Shown: positions 36,467-39,595 of the stretch, one piece after another | How positions within the stretch are numbered: position 1 is the first letter of the stretch | How the letters are laid out: each line of letters starts with the position of its first letter | Assembly: GCA_963808455.1 (NCBI GenBank) | Contig: CAWEHT010000104.1 | Span: 1 to 39,595 of the forward strand | DNA: 39,595 nucleotides | Direction of reading: 5' to 3' | Source of the DNA: CAWEHT01 sp963808455 | GTDB lineage: Bacteria; Chloroflexota; Anaerolineae; CG2-30-64-16 | Program-made: the position numbers and the translations under genes | The notes under the pieces: model-generated | Database searches by the model: none | Told to the model about the DNA's origin: nothing | Seen by the model: the letters and a program-made list of their open reading frames with translations, nothing else

Positions 36467-38227
36467 CTAGACTTCAACCTCCATCAGCCAGTCGATCAGC
36501 CGATTTGAATACTCCTCGACCTGTTCGTCGTCCTCTTCTCGGGCCGCGTGTTCGATGTCGGCGATCAGACCGTTGATCTCGTCGGCCTCCTTGGCGTCCA
36601 AGTCCGGCCGCGCCAGAGCCGCCCTGGCACGCTTGAGAAGCACCTTCGTGCCTGGGTCAAGGTCCGTTTCTGGCTCGCTACCGTCGGCGCTTGTTAAGAT
36701 GGCCGACAATTTGGCCTGACTCTGTGCGATCTCTTCCGGGCTTAAGCGTTGGCGGCTGGCTTTGAGCTGCGCGCTGACCCGCTTCCCGGTCTTGCGTTCC
36801 GTGACCGTCACGTCCAGGATGCCGTTCACGTCCAATTGGAAGTTAACGGTCACCTTGGTCAGGCTGTCTGGCCGGTCTGATTTGAGATCCTCGACCATGA
36901 AATCGCCCAGTAGCACATTGTGCGAAGCTACTGGATGCTCGCCCTGATAGACCATGATGTGGATGGCGTCCTGGCCCGGATACAACGTGCTGAACACCTC
37001 GCTACGTTGCACAGGAATCGTGGTATTACGACGCACCAGCGGCACAAATCGATCAAGTTCCAAACGTCCGGTGATGCTATGCTCTGCGGCTTCGATGCCT
37101 AAGGACAGCGGCGTCACATCCACCAGGATGGTGTCGATCTCCTGGCCCACGATGATCCCTGCCTGCACCGCAGCCCCCAGAGCTACTGCCGCATCCGGGT
37201 CGATTTCGGAATGCGGCTCCTTTTCCATGCGTTCGGCCACCAGGTTCCAGACTGCAGGAATGCGGGTGGACCCGCCGACCAGCAAGACGCGATCGATATC
37301 GCCGGGTTCCAGACGCGCATCCGCCAGAGCCTTATCCACACACGTGATCGTGCGGGTCAGCAGGTCGTCGATCAGGGCCTCGAATTCTTCTCGGCTGACT
37401 TCGCGTTCGATATGCAGCGGCCTGTTCTTGTTGTCGGTGGCCACGTACTCCAGATTCACAGTGGCGTATGGCGCCGAGGAAAGTTCGATTTTGGCCTCTT
37501 CGGCCGCGCGTAACAGACGCGCCCACGCCTGATGGTTGGCGCGCAGATCGATGTGATGCTCGCGCACGAACTCGTCGGCGATCCGTCCGGCCAGCCGCTC
37601 GTCAAAGTCGTCGCCGCCCAGGAAGTTGTCACCGGCCGTGGCCAGGACATCCACCACGCCGTTGTCCAGTTCGATCAGGGAAACGTCGAATGTGCCGCCG
37701 CCCAAGTCGTAGACCAGCAAGCGCAGATGCTGATCGTTCGCCAGGCCGTAGCCGTAGGCCAGGGCCGACGCGGTCGGCTCATTGATGATCCGCTCTACGT
37801 GTAGACCGGCGATTTCCCCGGCCTCGATCGTTGCCTGCCGCTGGACCTCGTTGAAATAGGCTGGCACCGTGATCACCGCGCGGGTTGCCGGGTGGCCCAG
37901 GGCCGTCTCAGCGCCCTCCTTGATATCGCGCAAGATGAACGCCGAGATCTCTTGCGGTGTATAGGTTTTGCCCGCCATGCTTACGGTTTCGCCCTTGCCC
38001 ATCTTGCGTTTGATCGAGCGAATGGTGCGGTCCGGCGCCACGACCCACTGGTTGCGCGCCGGTGTGCCCACCAGCACATCGCCATCGGGCGCGATGCCCA
38101 CTACTGAGGCCAAAAGTCGTTGGCCTTTGACGGGTATGATGGTCGGAACGCCTTCCTGAATCACTGCCAGCACCGAATAAGTTGTGCCCAGGTCAACGCC
38201 AATCACGGTATCTTCGGATTCGTTCAT
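36467..38227 (-). CDS. Hsp70-family chaperone (DnaK-like, divergent)
   Basis: 586 aa, frame intact. Nucleotide-binding domain: VIGVDLGTTYSVLAV, VITVPAYFNEVQRQAT, INEPTASALAYGYG, VYDLGGGTFDVSLIELDNG, LLVGGSTRIPAVWNLV. Substrate domain: DVTPLSLGIEA, RNTTIPVQRSEVFSTLYPGQ, FMVEDLKSDRPD. The C-terminal lid is short and very acidic and lacks the usual DnaK EEVD-like end; total length is about 50 residues under a standard DnaK. It is overlapped 4 nt by the GrpE-like gene upstream, with a J-like gene before that. This looks like a dedicated second Hsp70 system rather than the housekeeping dnaK. Confidence 0.93.
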   Translation of the reverse strand: MNESEDTVIGVDLGTTYSVLAVIQEGVPTIIPVKGQRLLASVVGIAPDGDVLVGTPARNQWVVAPDRTIRSIKRKMGKGETVSMAGKTYTPQEISAFILRDIKEGAETALGHPATRAVITVPAYFNEVQRQATIEAGEIAGLHVERIINEPTASALAYGYGLANDQHLRLLVYDLGGGTFDVSLIELDNGVVDVLATAGDNFLGGDDFDERLAGRIADEFVREHHIDLRANHQAWARLLRAAEEAKIELSSAPYATVNLEYVATDNKNRPLHIEREVSREEFEALIDDLLTRTITCVDKALADARLEPGDIDRVLLVGGSTRIPAVWNLVAERMEKEPHSEIDPDAAVALGAAVQAGIIVGQEIDTILVDVTPLSLGIEAAEHSITGRLELDRFVPLVRRNTTIPVQRSEVFSTLYPGQDAIHIMVYQGEHPVASHNVLLGDFMVEDLKSDRPDSLTKVTVNFQLDVNGILDVTVTERKTGKRVSAQLKASRQRLSPEEIAQSQAKLSAILTSADGSEPETDLDPGTKVLLKRARAALARPDLDAKEADEINGLIADIEHAAREEDDEQVEEYSNRLIDWLMEVEV

Positions 38228-39318
38228 AGCTCAAGCTCCTCAGAATTGGTCGCATCTGGTCCGATGGAACTCGCCGCCCCTGGGATTTGATCCAGAGACC
38301 GGTCAATCGCTGGCTGGGAGCTCGTCACCCATGCCGGTTTTCGGCTCACCACCACTTCGGCATAGCGCAACACGCGCTCGCGTTGCCGATAGCCTTTGCG
38401 GAGCACCGCCGTGACGATCCCGTCCGGTTCGTCGGCACGTTCTTGCGTCTCCACCGCCACGTGTAAGCGTGGGTCAAAGCGTTGGCCTTGCGCTTCGATA
38501 AGCTGGATATCTTCTAAAGCCAGTAATCCCAGGAAGCGCTCGCGCACCAGCGCCAGACCGCGCAGCCAGCCCTCCAGCGCGTCCAGGTCTTCGTCCTTGG
38601 TTTTGACGGGCTGATCTTCCGTGCGAACAGGATATGGTAGCTCTGGTGGACCGAGCAACGCCCGGCGCAAGCGTTGCCTCACGCTCACGGGCCGGTCATT
38701 CACCCGTGCCGCCGGGATGGCTGCCACGTTCGGCTTGCGTCTGCGGGCCAAGAGGTCGCGGCCGCTCTCCAGGGCCATGTCCAGGCCGTCTAAGGCCGGT
38801 AACAGATCCACGGCCAGCTCGCCGCGCGCCGTGTGGCGCAGTTCGGCCAAACGAGCGGCCGCCTGTGCCGCGACTGCCTGGCTCACCGCCTCCCGTCGCG
38901 TGACGATCTCCTGCAGGGTAGTCAAGGCCGAGGCTACCTGTTGATCCTTGGCCTCGCCCAAACTCGTTGCCTTGAACTGCGTGCGGCTAAGCTTGACCAC
39001 TGCACTGTTCAAGGCCTCGAACTGATCCAGTAGCGCGTCCAATTGCTGCTGGCCCGTTTCCAGGCGCGCCGACACATCGGCCAACCGTTCGTCCAGGGCT
39101 TGCGTCCCGGCCGGATCGGTCAGGCGCCGCGTCAAAACCGCCACCTGGTCGCTGTTGGATGCCACCTCGCCGGTCAATTGTTCGAGCAGCGTCTGCAGGT
39201 GGTCCGCCTGGACGCTCAGGCGCAGCAGTTGCCCGCCGAGCCCGGCGTTGGCAGGGTCCGGAACCTCGTTTTCTGGTCCGGGCCGGTTCTGGTCGTCACT
39301 TGGGGAGTTCAGGCTCAT
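38224..39318 (-). CDS. GrpE-like nucleotide exchange factor with long N-terminal coiled coil
   Basis: 364 aa from ATG 39318 with GAGG upstream; nearly twice the usual GrpE length. Residues 35-160 are predicted coiled coil (LRLSVQADHLQTLLEQLTGE, SARLETGQQQLDALLDQFEA). The GrpE core follows: LAVDLLPALDGLDMALESG, LRGLALVRERFLGLLALED, GQRFDPRLHVAVETQE, GIVTAVLRKGYRQRERVLRYA and the strand EVVVSR. An ~50-residue insert (about 205-250, from RRRKPNVAAIPAARVNDRPV) interrupts the helical region. Catalyses ADP release from the adjacent Hsp70. Overlaps both neighbours (23 bp and 4 bp), so the three are one translational unit. Confidence 0.88.
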   Translation of the reverse strand: MSLNSPSDDQNRPGPENEVPDPANAGLGGQLLRLSVQADHLQTLLEQLTGEVASNSDQVAVLTRRLTDPAGTQALDERLADVSARLETGQQQLDALLDQFEALNSAVVKLSRTQFKATSLGEAKDQQVASALTTLQEIVTRREAVSQAVAAQAAARLAELRHTARGELAVDLLPALDGLDMALESGRDLLARRRKPNVAAIPAARVNDRPVSVRQRLRRALLGPPELPYPVRTEDQPVKTKDEDLDALEGWLRGLALVRERFLGLLALEDIQLIEAQGQRFDPRLHVAVETQERADEPDGIVTAVLRKGYRQRERVLRYAEVVVSRKPAWVTSSQPAIDRSLDQIPGAASSIGPDATNSEELEL

Positions 39319-39595
39319 GGAAATCCTCATGCATAGCGATTTGGGCCAAGGCAAGTTCCAGGGCCAGACTCACCACATCTTCGCCATGCACACTGGTGTC
39401 ATACTTGCCCCGGCGTCTCTTCGGCAACTCAGGCGGCGGCTGAAGTAAGAACAGGTCAATTTGGGCGCGGCCTTCAGGTGTTTTCACCTGTTCGTAAGCC
39501 GAGCGTATCTTCTGAAATTGTTCCGGCTCGCGCTCAGGCGGATGCTCACGCACCAGGCGGAAATAGGCACGCTTAATCGTCCGATTGCCGCCCGC
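39296..39595 (-). CDS. J-domain-like protein, partial (5' end outside window), HPP in place of HPD
   Basis: The frame is open to the window edge; 99 codons are visible. The visible start NRTIKRAYFRLVREHPPERE followed by EQFQKIRSAYEQV matches helices II-III of a J domain. The invariant HPD that stimulates Hsp70 ATPase reads HPP here. After it comes a short tail (LLQPPPELPKRRRGKYDTSV) and an alpha-helical end (VVSLALELALAQIAMHEDF). Its position upstream of GrpE and Hsp70 supports a co-chaperone role. Helix I is outside the window, so the family cannot be fixed further. Confidence 0.7.
   Translation of the reverse strand, partial: AGGNRTIKRAYFRLVREHPPEREPEQFQKIRSAYEQVKTPEGRAQIDLFLLQPPPELPKRRRGKYDTSVHGEDVVSLALELALAQIAMHEDFHEPELPK

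Overview
The window is GC-rich, densely coded bacterial chromosome, most likely from the Chloroflexota (perhaps Anaerolineae-like). That placement is inferred from gene content and style: a fused homocysteine methyltransferase/MTHFR, Thr/Pro-linker lipoproteins with PEGA, SH3 and DUF5107-type domains, GT39-type membrane glycosyltransferases, and paired geranylgeranyl-reductase-like flavoproteins. There is no rRNA or marker gene to settle it. Promoters recur around a GC-TAnnAT extended -10, and two genes (uvrD/pcrA and a PHP-domain gene) start about 8-9 nt after such a -10, suggesting leaderless mRNAs.

Layout. 20-469 (-): PqqD/RRE-type protein with a RiPP-precursor-like tail. 828-5816 (+): metH/metF-like fusion, maf, pcrA/uvrD. 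5803-8442 (-): response regulator, histidine kinase, pncC, divergent from 8650-10959 (+): MoxR ATPase and DUF58 protein. 11088-15704 (-): glycosyltransferase, xpt, guaA, serine beta-lactamase-like hydrolase. 15831-17506 (-): cysK and cysE behind a 434-bp structured leader. 17941-25898 (-): PHP phosphoesterase, TPR protein, SH3 lipoprotein, GH39-like glycosidase, GT39-like transferase, metallo-beta-lactamase-fold hydrolase. 26023-30743 (+): two flavoprotein paralogues and a PEGA/DUF5107 lipoprotein. 30835-35246 (+): CheB-CheR-PAS fusion and a PAS histidine kinase. 35330-35540 (+): tRNA-Pro(TGG), tRNA-Gly(TCC) and a strong terminator. 35540-36398 (-): transposase remnant. 36467-39595 (-): a complete-looking Hsp70 and GrpE-like pair with a J-domain-like protein cut by the window edge.

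A dominant feature is about 19 small frame breaks in otherwise intact genes, including three in guaA. Most are one base gained or lost in C or G runs. This pattern points to residual sequencing indels rather than real pseudogenes, so broken genes are annotated here as single CDS spans with the break positions given. Long stretches (828-7750, 17941-22521, 36467-39595) have none.

Functionally the window mixes one-carbon/methionine and cysteine synthesis, purine salvage and GMP synthesis, DNA repair, NAD recycling, cell-surface glycan and lipoprotein genes, and signalling. The most unusual items are the RRE protein with a precursor-like tail at the left edge, the flavoprotein pair with extra CxxC motifs, the unidentified RNA-like leader of cysK, and the specialised Hsp70/GrpE/J-like (HPP instead of HPD) set beside a tRNA/transposase boundary at the right edge.
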